64,000 bases of DNA. Source: Tribonema minus (taxonomy: Eukaryota; Sar; Xanthophyceae; Tribonematales; Tribonemataceae). This document shows positions 1-13,290 of this stretch, one piece after another; position 1 is the stretch's first letter; each line of letters starts with the position of its first letter. Location of the stretch: contig JAFCMP010000112.1 in the NCBI GenBank assembly GCA_017506865.1, positions 496,001 through 560,000 on the forward strand, given 5' to 3'. Under the pieces are notes generated by a model. It had not been told where the DNA came from. It made no database searches and saw nothing but the letters and a program-made list of their open reading frames with translations. A program made the position numbers and the translations under genes.

Positions 1-103
1 GCTACCCCGCGGACGCGGAGCGCTGCGACAACGTGCGCGGCACGCACATCGCCGCGCCCTTCGGCGCCCGCAGCGTGCGCAGCGCGCGCGCCGCCCGCGA
101 CGG

Positions 104-134
<31 letters not shown>

Positions 135-3100
135 GCCGAGCAGGGGGCGCAGCGCGAGGGGGACGGCGGGGACGGGGCGCTGGACAGCCAGGGGGCGTGG
201 AGCGCTGCTGTGGACGAGTGGTACGGCCGTGAGAAGGGCGAGATGGACACGCGCGTGCGGGAGTGGTACCGGCGCACCCTGCGCGCGCTGCGTGACGGCG
301 CCGCGGAGCAGCAGGTGGCAGCGCTGGCGGAGGTAAGGGGGCGCGTGTGCAGATGCAGTGGCCCGTGACTATGTGTCGCATGTGCGTGCTGCAGACTTCT
401 TGTGCTCCTGACGATGTTCACCGCCCCACATCGCTGCAGCGATCTTGTGCTGGGGAGTAGAAAGATGCGGCAGGCTGGGTACATGTCACCAGTCTCGTTG
501 CCTTCAGATTGCCACCATGTCACCCCCGGCCGCATTTTGACGGTCATGCGCAGCGGCAATTTCGGTTTGCAGCAGTGGACGTCGTGGCGAACACGTGCTG
601 GTGCTGTTTACCATCAGCGCTCAACCAAGCGAGTGCCGCCGCGCCTCTCGCTGGCCGCAGGTCGACGAGTTCCTCTGCGCGCCCGACAACATGTGGGCCG
701 TGGACCAGCCCCTCATCGCCGCCATCACGGCGCTGCTGCGCCCGCCGCAGCAGCAGCAGCAGCAGCGCGACGCGCGCGGCTCCTCCTCATCCCTCTTCGA
801 CGACTCCAGCGTGAGCACTGGCGCGTCTGCGGACGATTCCGTTACTGCCAGCCGGCGCGCGCGCCAGCTCTGCGACGGCGCTGCGCTGGCGCTGTGGCGC
901 GTGTGTGAATACGCAGACTTCGTGGCGCCCGCGACGCTCGCGGGCGCGGTGGAGGCGGCGGCGCACGCTCTCGCGGCCCTGCCGCGCGGCGGCGGCGACG
1001 GCGGCGACAGCGGTGGCGGCGGCAGCAGCGGCGGCGGTGGCGGCAGCGGCGGCAGCTGCGGCGCCCTGGAGGCGCTGCCGCTGCTGCAGCTGCAGCTGCG
1101 CCTGTCGGGCCTGCTGTCGCGGCTGTCACACCAGGAGGGCCTGCACTGGAGGGCCGCATGCACCGCGGGTATGGCGCTGGTGGGGGTGGTGACGCGGGGG
1201 GTGCCGCGGTCGGCAGCGGCGGGGGAGGTGGGCCCGGACATGCAGGCGCGCGCGGCGTCGTTTGCGGGCGTCGCGCTGACGCACCTGCTGGCCACGCACG
1301 AGCAGCTGCGCGTACGGTGAGGGTGTGTAAGGGTAGCCGCTGAGAGTCGTGCGATCAGAAGCGGAATTGAGCATGAGAGCGTGCTCTCGAGTGCGTAATT
1401 GCTAGGGCTTGTGCACGCTGCTTCAGGGTCCCAGGCTTTAGGGTTCAAAGCGCAGCATCAGCATCATCGTCATCTGCGCATGTGCACAGTCTGGCACTGG
1501 TGAAGACCACGGCACCTATCAATCATCAGGATTGTAGCCGTATTACAGCGATCATATGCAATACGTTACTTCTCGAGTACATGACCCCCTAAGCCCACAT
1601 TGCCTTTGTTCCAAATGTGTGCACGTTTGCAGGGTCGCGAGAGGCCCGGAGTGGTCCATGCTTTCGCGCGTGCTGGAGGACTCTGAGGGGCTGCCAGATC
1701 TGTGCATCAGCGCCGCCGCCAAGACTCTGGCGCATGTCGCCACCCGCACAACAGGCGCGTGCATGCAACGCATTGATGCAACGCTTTGCGCAAGTATGCA
1801 TGTAGTATTCAATGTGACCATGATACCCCTGTCAACGGACATGCGGGACGCTGTTGGACGTGGCAGCAGTGGTGGCACTTACAGTCTGCCCTGATCTGAT
1901 GGTATGCGCAGGCCAGGCCCTTGCATGTTGCCGCTGCGGCGGTGCTATGAGAGCTGGCCAACACTTGGCAATAGTTCCTGACCGCTTCGCTTGTGCACGC
2001 GTCGCTTGGTCCCAATGCAGTAAACCCTAGCGCAACGACGACCATCACCAGCTGACAAGCTGTGTTAGGTTCGATCACATGGAAGCCGCTGCATCTAATG
2101 ACAATAAGAGCGGCTGTGATGTTGTCATATTCCCATGTACTGGTGTCATATTGGCTGGCTGAGTGCGGAAAGTGAAGAGTGCATCTACGGTGGACTGCTA
2201 CAAGGAGGAAACACTTCGTTCAAAAGATGCACTCACCACATTCTTGCAGCCATGGAACAACTTTGTAGCCATCCACATCAGCAGTGCTCAGCTCTCAACT
2301 GCGGCCCGCACTACCTGCCGCACTGCAGTCTGCCTGGTGCCGAGGTACCAGCTCCTGAAGGCCATTCAGGGCCTCACCGCGGCGGTCACGGTGTGCACGA
2401 CGCGCGCCGCGCCGCCGCTGCCGCAGCTGCCGCCGCCCGCCGCCGTCGCCGCGCTGCGCGCCGCGACATCGGCGCTGTGGGGGTGCATCTTCGCATTCAA
2501 GTCCGCAGCACAGGAGGGGGGGGGTGCTGACAGCGGGGGACAGCACCCGGAGGGAGACTCGCTGGAGTGGGATATGGGGGTGGTGGGCAGGTGTCAGGCA
2601 GCGCTGCTCAACCTCATGGAGCGCGAGGTGGGTGGGCGCGGGCTGGAGACTTTAAACCCTGCAAGTTTGTGATTTTGCCGTTATTGATCGTATGGTCAAG
2701 CACCGTCAGAATCAGAATCTTGTACTGTGAGTGCGCAGAGATGCTCAGTGGCATTTTACAATCAGCAGCAGTGCATGTGTTCTGTTTCTAATGAAGGTGG
2801 ACTTTCGAGACTTGCTGAGATTGTGGCAGTTCACAAGCAGATGGTTTTGCTGTGCTGCCTTATGTGCGCGAAGTGGTGTGCAAGGCCAACATCTGAATCA
2901 AGTGCTTCAAAGCACTAGCTATCCGCAACAGAGCCAAAGCGGATGATCTAGACCAGTCGACGACGAAAAACCTGCCCTGCACACAAATGGAAGCTCTGTC
3001 AGCGCAGCCATCGGCTGCTGCCCTCTTGTGCACCGCACACACGCACCGCCAGCCCCCCATCCGCACCCCACAGCATGTCTCAGCCGCCACCCCCCCCCCT

Positions 3101-6100
3101 TGAGCGCTGCTGCCGCAGGCGTGCGACGGCATCCCCTGCGAGGTCATCACGGCCATGGGCGCGGCGCTCTCCCTCCTGTCCAGCCTGCACAGCGTCGTCG
3201 ACAGCGACGGCGCGCTGGAGACCATGCTGCGCGCGCTGGGCCCCGCGGAGCAGCGCCTCACGCGCGAGCAGGCCGCGCTGTGCCTGAGCAACGTGGCCGC
3301 GGCGGAGCTGAGCGCGCGCGGCCGAGACGGCAGCGCAGGGAGCGGGCCGTCGGCGCTGTGGTGAGCACCGAGCAGGGGCATGCGAACACCTGTTCAGATT
3401 GGTTTTGCCACATGCCTTTGCTGCAGTCCGTTGGTTCCCCGCTGCAAGCATTCAAGAAGAGATGTTCTCGTAATGATGCCATATGCACATGCCCACAGAG
3501 CGTGCCACACACCCTCGCAATTCTGACAAATGCCCCCCCCCCCCCCCCCCCCCCCCCCCTCGCGCCCCCACACCCAGGCTGGCCTTCTGCGAGAGCATGT
3601 GGCGCGGGCAGGGCTGCACCCTGCTGCTGGACTGCGCGGGGCTCGGCACGCGCAGTGGCTCCTCCGTGGCGCTGCGCGTCGCCGCGGCGCGCGCGCTCGC
3701 GCTCATGGCCGCGGCGCTCACCGCCGCCGCCGCGCCGCCGCCGCCGCGCGCGCTGCCCGCGACGCTCGCCGCGCTGCGCAAGCTGGCGGCGTGGCGCGGG
3801 GAGGGCGCCGCGGACGTCGCTGCAGCGCTCGGCACATGCGTGTGGGCGCTGAGCCGCGACGCGGGCAACCGGGACGTGCTCGCGCGCATGGGCGCGGGGG
3901 AGGGGTTCGCGCGCCTCGCGGCGTGGGCGAGCGACGAGGGGCACGGTGACTGCTTCAGGTGGGGGGTATCTGTGACGCTGTGTGCAGGGCGGTGCGTCGG
4001 TCGTGGTGCGCGGTGCTGTGGTTTTGACATTTGTGGATGGGTGACTGGATGTGGATGGGCGACTGAGAGCCTGCAAGGGCATTACCGCTGCTTTGCTGAT
4101 ACTATGCTGCACGAGTCACAGAGATAATGCAAAGTTTCCTGCTTGATGACTTGTGCACCACCGCAAGTCCTCATGCCTCCAGCTTCTGCCAAGCTTCACA
4201 CCCGCTGCTCACTGCTGCGCCGCGCGCAGATCGGCGCTGGCCGCCCTGTGGACAGTGACCTACAGCCCCGACGCCGCAGAGCAGGTCATCCACGAGCCCG
4301 GCGCGCTGGCGCGCCTCGTGCGCTGGTCCCACCTGGGCGCCCCCGCAGACAGTCACACGGCACCCGACACCGCAGCAGCGCTCAGCGCCTTGGGCTGCCT
4401 GCGACAGTGCCTGCTGCACCCGCAAGGTATTGCAGCCGTTGAGGCGGCGCTGCTCGCGTTCGACCTGCTGGCGGCGGTGAGCGCGTACCTGCACTGCGGC
4501 GCGGCGCTGTCGGCGGCGGGCGCGCCGCTGCCGGTCGCGGCGCCGCCGCAGCTGCTGCGCGAGGCCGCGGCGGTGCTGTTCGCGCTGCAGGCGCGCGCAG
4601 AGCGCCGGGAGATGGTGACAAAGGTGATTGCAAACTGTAGCTGCTGTCTGTCATGCACACTGGCAGGTGGCTGTGCTGTGCTTGGTGTGTGAGGCATGTT
4701 TTCTGTGGTGGTGTCATGCGGTCGCCGTCGCGGTTGATGGTGCCCCTGAACGCTGATGTCGTGGCATGAATGACGTGCTGTACACGTGCACCTGCAAGCA
4801 GTTCTCGTTGCCACACAGGCAGATATGCAAGTACAAGCAGCACGTGACATATGAACTGAACTGCTGAAATGTGGTGCTCAAGCCTGAAGTATGCACCCAG
4901 ACATTTGCTCACATAGCATGGTCGAATCCCGTAGGTCAGCTAAGCAGTGACACCACATGCGGCTGCTATTACTCAAGGGCCCCTCACCTCACCTCCCGCA
5001 TTCCTTCTGTGTCTCTGCTTGGGACGGCTCTCGCAGATTACCAAGCTTGGCGAGTTTGCTGTCGAAGACTTGATATGGTGAGTGAGGGACTGCGAGCTGA
5101 GCACTGGCACAAAAGTTAAACAACTGGTAATGGTTAACCGCTGCCGTCATGATGCCGAGACTGCCCTCATGCGTGTGGAAGCACTGATTTCTGGCAATTC
5201 TAACAAGTCATGGAAGCCGGTGTACACGTGGTACAATACTCCTTCGGACAACCTTAGGACTTGCAGCTGAACTCAGTACTTGTAGAGCGCGCCTGTCAGC
5301 CATGTCTCGCACCCACTGGCATTCCTCGTGTCCGCTGTGTTTCACGCCCATTGCAATCATGACATCGCAGTTGTAGACCCCCCTTTTGCATAACAAAAAT
5401 TTGACTGATCAGCAGCGCGGAACTGGGCACCACTGGTAGCTGCCAGCGTGTCCGAGCGTACCGACACCCGCACTGTAACCAATCTTCATCAGCAACTCTG
5501 CTGCTGCTGCGCACACGTGTCCAACAGTGAGCAGCTGCAGCGCGACCCCACCACGCACGCGGAGCTCCACGCCGACTGCTGCGTGGGCCTGGCATGCCTG
5601 GCCATGAGCGCGGCGGCGCGCACGCACCTGGCCTCCAACGGCAGCGCTCAGGCCATAGGGACGCTGCTGCGCCACCACGTCCGCACCGTCAGTCGCCTCG
5701 CGCATTCAGGCGCGACGGCAGCCGCGCCGGACACTGACACTGGCGGCGCAGCAGCGGCGCAGGTTGCCGCGGCGGCGGCGCTGCTGCTGCGCAACCTCAC
5801 CGCCGCGCCAGAGGCGCATGCTCAGATCTGCCGCCACTGCCTGGCGCCCGTGGCGGCACTGTCGGAGGCGCTGCACGTGCCGGCGGCGGCGGCGCCCGCG
5901 CTGCAGGTGCTGAGCAACCTGGCGCGCAGCAGCATCGGCGGCGTGCGCCACGCCGTGTACCACGTGCAGCTGCGGCAGCAGCAGCAGCAGCGGCGGCGCA
6001 GAGGCCGACGCGAAAAAAACCTAGACAGCAGCAGCGCTGCGGGTGCACACCGCAACGCCGCAGAAGTTTCCGCAGCGAAGTTGGAAGCGCCTGAGTCTTT

Positions 6101-9100
6101 AAGCGGCGGTCAGGAGCAGCGCATGGCTGTGCAGCAGCGGCTGCGCGCACTGCCGGTTCACCTGTGGGGTGCACAAGCATGTATGCTGGAGGGTGCACCA
6201 TGCAGTACAGTCGCCGATGACGCGGAGGCATCATGCAGTAGCAGTTACCCACATACTTGCCGCAGCGAACGCGCTGCGACAGCCCCGACAGCAAGTTCGG
6301 CGGCTGCGTGCGAGCCTGTATGCGCAACATCTCTGCGAGTTGCCGTCACCTCCGCGGTGCCGCAGCAGTGGCAGCAGCGCGGAATGAGGCGGCCGGTGCG
6401 TGCGGGCGGCGCCGGCGCATGCTCAGCGGAATCGTGGCAAGCCCTGTGCACAGAGCATGGCACAGCGCGCGCGAATAAAGCGGGAAATGGCATTCGAGAG
6501 CAGCAGATAGGACGACCTGGTGCACTCGAGACTGGGCCATCTCAGTGTAGCGGGCTCTCACAGACTTCAACCGCCAACCAGGGAACGTGCGTTCAAGTCG
6601 AGCGCTGTCACGGCAAGGCTGCAGCAGCGCCTCGCTGGGCGCACATGCCAGGTACAGACGACCTCCTGGCGAGCCGACGTCCTGCAACGGCTCCTGCAGT
6701 GACTGCCGCACATGGCAGCGCTCTCGGACACCACGGCCGCAGCGCTGCCGTCAGCCCCACGGCAGCACACGCAGCGGCGTCAACGGTGTCGGTCAGCGAC
6801 GGCGAGCTCTGCGTTACATTTCCCGATACATTTCCGGAACGAGGAAGCGCGTGTCAAGGTGCATCACATGCAGCACCCGCATTGTCAGTCGTCAGCGCGC
6901 TGGGCCTGCGCCGACTGGTGCTGGACGCGACTCTGGACGCGGCGCAGAGCCTTCCGCACGCGTCCGCGCCAGCAGACAGCGTGTTGCTTTCGCAGCCGCG
7001 GCCGGGGACCTGCAGCAGCGTCAGCCTGAACTCCAGTGACCGCGGCGCCATCCTTCCGCGCGGCAACTGGCAGTCTGCGTGCAGCAGCGGGCCGCGCCCT
7101 GCGACGTCCGATGCCGCCTCCGCCGCTGCAGCCGTCGCGCTGCCGTACCCCGCCGCGGAGCTGGGCGACCCGTGGGCGCCCGCGCTGCTCCTGCAGATCA
7201 GCGACACCTGCGCGACGGGGCGCGGCCGCAGCGAGCCGTGCGAGACGGCGGTGCTGCAGCCGACCATGCGGCGCGCCGTCTTCAGGTTCTCGTCCAGGGC
7301 CGCACGGCGCTGGCGCATGCGCGCGGCGGCGGCGGCGAGCGGCGGCGGCGGCGACGGCGACGCTCCGCGCGAGGTGCGCCTGTGCCGCTTCGCGCACGCG
7401 CCGGGCTCGCGCCTCTGCGGCGCGCCGCCGGGCGCCGCCACGGATGCGCCCGCGGGCAGCAGCAGCGCTCCCCACATGCCTCACGTGCGCGGCCTCGACG
7501 GGCGCCTGTACCACCACCACTGCCGCGCGGACCTGCTGGCCTTCGCGCCACGCCACCCGGGGCGCTACCCCGTCCCGCCGCCGCCGCCGTCGCTGGCGTA
7601 CCTGTGCCTGCCCGCCCCGCCCGCGCAGCCGCCGCAGCGGCCGCCGGCCGGCGCCGGCGAGCCAGCGCACGCGCAGCACGACGCCGCGGCGGCGGCGGCG
7701 GACGCCGCGTACGGCGCCGCGTCAGGCGACCCGCTGCCCGACGCGCCGGCGTGCGAGGCGCACGCGATGGCCGCCACGCGCCGCGCGTGCGCGCTGCTGC
7801 ACGGCGACGGCGGCTGCCCCGGCCCGCAGCTCTGCCCGCTCTTCGGCCACGTGTGCGTGGAGCTCGACCACTTTGCCGTGTCGCTGCCGCGCCGCCGCCG
7901 CGCCGCCGCCGCGGGCCCCGCGGGCCCCGGCGCCGCGCAGTGGTCGCTGGAGACGAGCATCTTCGCGGCGCGGCCGCGCCAGTACAACAACGCGGGGCGC
8001 GCCTTCTACGTCGGCGCGGCGCTGCGGCGGCGGCGCTTCCGCAGCGAGTGGGGGCGCCTCAGCGCGCAGCCGCGCTTCCGGCGCTTCGTCGCGACGGGCA
8101 ACCGCGCCATCGCGGAGGGCGCGACGACCGCGGAGGCGGAGCTCGCGGCGCTGGAGCGCGTGCTGTGGGCGCACTACGACGTCATACTCGCGTCGTATGT
8201 GTACTACGTCGCGGCGGGCGGCAGCGTCGGGGAGCCCGACGGCGCCGCGTACCAGATGAGCCGCGACCAGTACCTGCGCTTCCTGGAGGACGTGACGACG
8301 GTCAACAGCGCCATGCCCATGTTCCAGGAGGTGCGTTGGTGCTGCTGCTGCTGCGTGTGTCGCCTGCTGGAGGTGGTGGGGTGTATCAGCGCGCATCGCA
8401 TGGCATGGCTTGGTAATGTTGAGCTGAAGGTCCGGGGCCCGCCAGACGGACACATGCAAAGCGAGCCAAGCTGGTCACCTCTTGCATAATCAATTCAGAA
8501 CAGTATTGTGAATTCGCTTGCTGTGGTGGAAATCGTTGAACAGCATACATTAAGGCAGAAGTCGGTGAACAGCATACTGCGCATCACTTCAAGACAGTAT
8601 TGTGAACCCATTTGCTGAGGTAGGAACCGCTGAACAGCATACATCAAGGCAGAAAACCTTGAACAGCGCACCTCAGGGAATGGGTGTTTTATGGGTCGCT
8701 CTCTCATCCATTTGCCCATTTGCGGTCAATACCGCGCCCTGCACCCGCGCTGACATAAGCTGCACCATCCATGTTTAACTCTCGCACACTTGCAGCTGAT
8801 GCGCATCTTCATCAGCGTCAACATTGAAGAGGACTCGACCGTCAACAGCGCCACTGCCAACCGCAGCAACCTCAACATCTTCCTCGTCGGTAAGCTGGAC
8901 GTCCTCGTGGTTTGTGTTGACATGGCCTGTGACATTTACATTGCTGATATTATCGTAGCATTGTGGTACGGTTCATGTCCTGCGGGTATGACAATGAGCA
9001 CCTGCAATGATCAACCGTGACAAAATGTTGCATCCAGATGCATTTTAAAGCTATGCATATGTTGGCATTTTGATGAATGCAAATTTTGATTGATGGCAAG

Positions 9101-10730
9101 TTGGCGACTTAGCCGCCAGAGCAAATTGCAGCTGAGGCAGACCTGAGTGAAACAGGACAGAAAGCCTGGACACATGTACTTGCCACCGCAGTGCGTGCAG
9201 CGCATATCGCTACATAGTACTGATTGCCAATTCTTGCAAGGTTTAGATAGGAGAGAAACTGACAACACTAGTGTTGCTGCAGTGTAGTGCCAATGGCCAC
9301 CTATGCTCAAAAAATGAACATTCAATTTGGCGGCACCAGAAGGAATGTGAGCATTCCGTATGTGAGAGCTGAGACTTGCATGCTCCAATTTTGCCTTCCC
9401 AAATCTCCGCGGTCTCGCCGTTTTCCGATCCCACGTATGCTGATGCCGCATGCTTCACCGTGCCCAACCGCACCCCCATGCACCCCCCTCCCCCAGTCCA
9501 CGAGTGGATGGAGGCCTGGGTGCGCGTGGCGCAGTGCCTGCACAAGGACGCCCTGGGTGCCTCCCTTGCGACGTGCCTGACCGCCTTTGCGCACACGGCG
9601 GCGGCGGCGCTGCCGGCGGCGGCGCGCGCGGACCCCGACAACTACCGGCGCGAGCGCCTGTACACGAGCGCGGCGGAGGCGGCGGTGCTGCCGTGGCTCG
9701 AGGGCATCCGCGCCATCTGGAGGGTCTACCCGATGAGCAACCTGCAGGTCAAGACTCTAAGGTGAGCTGCAGACATGGGTTCAAGAGTGTCTGTTGCGTG
9801 GTGTTGTGCCTGGTTGTCAGTGGGTTTGGTGCACGAGGCACGGAACGCTGCCCGTCTTCACTGCTCGAGCAAACCTCACACCGTGACCGTCGCCGCGCGC
9901 GCGCATGCAGGCGGAGCAACCTCAACTCCATCTCCGCGGGCAAGCAGACGCTGCTGTGGTTCAGCCTCACCGACTGGGACGCGCTGCTGGCGGAGGCGGG
10001 CGCGTACGACGGCGCGGCGGCGCCGCCCGCGCTGCGCACGGACCGCGAGCACGCCAAGCTTGCCTTCCTGCAGTCGCGCATGTGGGTCGTGGACGAGCTT
10101 GCCCGCGGCGCGCGCGACCGCCAGGGGACGCTGCCCCTCTGCGACCTCGTGGAGGCGCTGTGCCGTCTCGCCGACTGCGTGGCAATGGGCGGCGGCGGCA
10201 GCGGCGGCGGCGGCGGCGGCGGCAGCAGCAGCGGCGGCGGCGGCGGCAGCAGTGGCGGCGGCGGCAGCGGTGGCGGCAGCGGCGGCGGCGCCCCCGAGCG
10301 CTGCTGGCACGGGCCGCTGCACGCGGCGCTCGCGCCGTTCCTCGGCGCGCTGTTCCGCGGCCTCGCCGCCAAGCACGACGGGCGGCTGCGCGTGCACATG
10401 CCCGGCAGCGCGGAGGACGGGCGCCTGGCGCTTGACGTTGAGGCGTTCCTGTCGACCAGGGCGGTGGTGGAGGCGCTGGCCAGTGCGGGTGAGGGCCAGG
10501 CGGCGACGGCAGCAGCGGCAGAGGCGGTGTCTGCGGCGGTGGCAGCGGATGCTCAGGGGAGCGCTGCTGCGGTGGCGGCGGCGATGGCGGTCGGCGGCGC
10601 TGCTGCTGCCGCTGGCAGCGCTGCTGCTGCTGCTGCTGCTGTTACGGGTGGGGACGGTGCTGCCGCTGCTGCTGCGGCAGCTGCTGCATCTGAAAGCAGG
10701 CGCTTGATGCCCATGTCGGCTGGGGGGTGA
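1..10730 (+). CDS. Armadillo-repeat protein with a C-terminal protist-type module (5' truncated)
   Basis: The 3' part of a large gene; the window opens inside an exon. Exons I support: 1-332, 661-1316, 1633-1793, 2329-2627, 3119-3360, 3578-3958, 4230-4623, 5037-5077, 5528-8330, 8796-8889, 9497-9761, 9911-10730. All junctions are GT-AG, phases agree, and the sum gives 2161 codons plus TGA; exons 3 and 4 are the least certain. Exons 5-9 encode armadillo/HEAT-like helices with motifs such as LCLSNVAAAEL, LLRNLTAAPEAH and ALQVLSNLARSS. A Ser/Ala-rich spacer (about 5985-7150) follows. The C-terminal third (about 7960-10730) carries RAFYVGAAL, a Phe/Tyr-rich helix near DQYLRFLEDV, EAWVRVAQC, and AKLAFLQSRMWVVDE followed by LVEALCRLAD. 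From memory this order recurs in uncharacterised, possibly ciliary, protist proteins; that link is inference. Gly-Ser and Ala homopolymers lie near the C terminus. ARM repeats suggest a scaffold; the partner is unknown. Confidence 0.8.
8500..8665. repeat. Two-copy tandem repeat, about 94-bp period, in an intron
   Basis: Two diverged copies begin with acagtattgtgaa at 8500 and 8594. Each also contains a gaacagcatacat block followed by aaggcagaa. The repeat lies wholly within intron 9 of the armadillo gene, between the exons ending at 8330 and starting at 8796, so it does not touch a splice site. Confidence 0.75.
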
Positions 10731-11646
10731 CTGGTCTACATAGACATGGGTCTCGTTCCCTGTTGATGGGTCAAGCAGTTCTTTGGTGCAGAGGTACTTG
10801 ACGTACCTAAACCATCTGCACATTTGGAGCACAACGGTTTTGATGCCTAGTACTCCATGCCTGCACAGCATGCAGACGGATCTACTGTTTGAATTATTTA
10901 GTGCACCAGGCACCCTTTGTAATAGGACACGGTGGCGACATTAACACTCATGTCATACTGCCTATGGGCTCATGTGTGCAGTGCTTCCGAACTGAATGAT
11001 GAGTTGTACCAGCGTCTGTGGTGATGGCCATAAAACTCCAGTCATCACGGCACCTGTGCAGTGCTGGCGCTTTTCTATTACTGCAAAGCAGCATCTGTGG
11101 GTACTCACTGCATGTTGGGCACTTGTGGTGATGCATGCTGCTTTGAGTGTGGCACCTTGGGACAGGAGGGCACAGCACTTGGGTATTTGTGTACTGCGTC
11201 GACACAGCCACATGCAACAGAGCCTGTGCAGAACGATGAACAGCGCTTGTCTATCACCTCCAACACATGGAGGTGCAATTCTACAAAGGCAGTGGATGCA
11301 GCGGTGAACCTTCAGCTGCCTCCATTGTTGTCATCAGGAAAGCCGCAGCACTGTATCGCTCCCTGCAATGTGGACCAGCAGCATGTGTTCACTCCCAGCA
11401 GGTGTTCACTCCTAGCAGGCACACATGCAGCTTGCCAAAGGTGCAGCAAACGATGATGCTGGCAGGGGAGGCCAGCTGTGCTGATATGCTATGCACACCA
11501 GGATTTGGCAACTGCCAGTGCTATCGCAAAATGAAGGCGCAAGAGCTGAGCAAGGAAGAGCTCATGGAAGCGTGTTGTGATATTTACAAAATCTCGTAAT
11601 CTGTTGGCGAGTCCTTTGACAATACACGTATACGTATGCACACCTA
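10731..11646. other. Convergent intergenic spacer
   Basis: This stretch lies between the stop of the armadillo gene (+) and the stop of the DCC gene (-), so it should hold two 3' UTRs and terminators. I see only short uninformative ORFs and a small direct repeat around 11390-11420 (tgttcactcc repeated). No RNA gene or mobile element is recognisable. Confidence 0.6.
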
Positions 11647-13290
11647 TTAGATGAATCTATCCGCATACTTGGGGTCGCTGCAGCGACACGTCTCTCGTTT
11701 CCCCATGAGGCTGTAGCGGTTGTTGGCCACCAGGTCATACAGCGTGTCCCGCGCAAACTGTGGCATCAGGAAGCCGGGAGCTGCCAACACCGGCGCTGGC
11801 CCTCCCAGTGCCTGTGCGCCATGCGAATTACAACAAAAGCAGCAGAAGAGCAAGTTGTAGTCAGCAACAGCGAGGCAAAGAAGCGCCTTTGCTTGGTGCT
11901 CGCATGTGAATGTCATGCGTGGACTCAGGTAAACTTGAGATTTGATGATTGTCACAGAAGCTGCGGCGCGAGGCAATGAAAGATACCACAGCTGCAAACT
12001 TCACGCCATAGCCAATGCAGGCTGCCAGTAATACATGCAACATGCAACGCAGAACACCACCATACACAGCGGACGCACAGTTGCAGACGCCACCGGGACG
12101 CGCGCTCACCTTGCTGATGCGCAGTATCGCATCGCTCTTGATGTACGAGCCCTGCTCGTCCACAAGCACGATGCTGGATATGTCATCGGCGGCGCGGCCG
12201 GCCTGCTGTAGCAGCGCCTTTCCCACGTCGCCCTGCAGCGGCGTGAACCTGCAGCACAGCGGCAGAGTGCGCGTGGCATCATGGTAAGCGTTGCAGGCAT
12301 GGAGTGTGCACTCGGCACGTTGTGAAGTTAAGCCACGGGTATGACTGTTGAATAACAGATAACACTGAACGCCGTGATAACTTGTGGCCTTCGTTGCGAA
12401 CAAGCGGCTGTCGAGCAGTGTAGAGCGCCGATTGCCAATGGGTCCAAGGGTGATGCACGAGGTGTCACATGGGCTCACCAATTGGCTCACCGCTGCAGCT
12501 GCTGTCATTGATCACAACATGCGTCTTTTCATCGTATCAACACAGCAACTGATGTCACCATGGTCTGCACCGCTGTCATGCGTCTTTTTATGGCACCAAC
12601 TCAGAAGTTGATGTCACCATGGTCTGCATTGCTGTCATCATGAATACACCAGCTTGGCACTAGTCTACATGTTCAGCCACACTCAGCAACCAACAAAGAT
12701 TCACACCCAGTAATATACACACGAAGCCTCCTGAAAAGCAAGGTCGAAGCATACGTCTGGCCTTGGAGGCGCACCCGTGACTTGGCAGTTGGTGCTGCTG
12801 CGTTCTCGGCATGTCATGTCATCCGCAAATCTCATCTGCTGTACTGTTCTGAGTTGATGGCACAAAGCATCACTTACAGCAACATTGCGATATCTACAGG
12901 TTAGTGGTGTTGACTGGCAGTAGATAAGGGTCTCCTTCAGCGTACACCAAGAAAAACACACAAAACTGAGGTATGAGCTTTGTATCCGCGTCACTCAACC
13001 TGCGTCATGTGCACAATTTTCACACCACGGTCTTGCCTGAGGGCTTTGCCGTCCGGATCCAGCTGCAATGCGGCGTTTACCCATGTATTGCAGAAGTTGC
13101 ACACGCCATCGAAGAGCACAACTGGTCGCTTGTCCGAACTGAAGACCTCCCTAGTGACATCAGTGACACTCATCGAGGTCAAGTGCCGCCGAACCCCCCT
13201 TCCTGCTCCCGTAGATACAAAAGCACTCCCCTGCCGTGCCAGACATGACAACGCACAGGCGACAGGCGCAGCTCGCCGCAGCAACCTCAT
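11647..13290 (-). CDS. DCC-family (DUF393) thiol-disulfide oxidoreductase-like protein
   Basis: Three exons on the minus strand, 13290-13037, 12248-12110 and 11811-11647, give 185 residues. Residues about 50-65 carry the family signature VVLFDGVCNFCNTWVN, including the CxxC-type CNFC. Next come RFTPLQGDVGKALL and SSIVLVDEQGSYIKSDAILR, then the typical C-terminal block RDTLYDLVANNRYSLMGKR. All are in the family order and the length is normal. The first 40 residues are basic and Ala/Ser/Arg-rich, so an organelle transit peptide is likely but unproved. The first intron must use a GC donor (TCAG|GCAAGA): only this keeps the frame and gives GKAL-RFTPLQ. The start at 13290 is the only upstream Met in frame that gives a sensible N terminus. 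The gene is head-to-head with XPD, 2 kb apart. The family resembles thioredoxin folds; substrates are unknown. Confidence 0.88.

Noticed and set aside
7036-8416. Long open frames overlapping the ARM gene in two other frames
   Set aside because: They are Arg/Ala/Gly shadows produced by GC-rich third positions; the frame with ARM and C-terminal motifs joins neighbouring exons in phase, the others do not.
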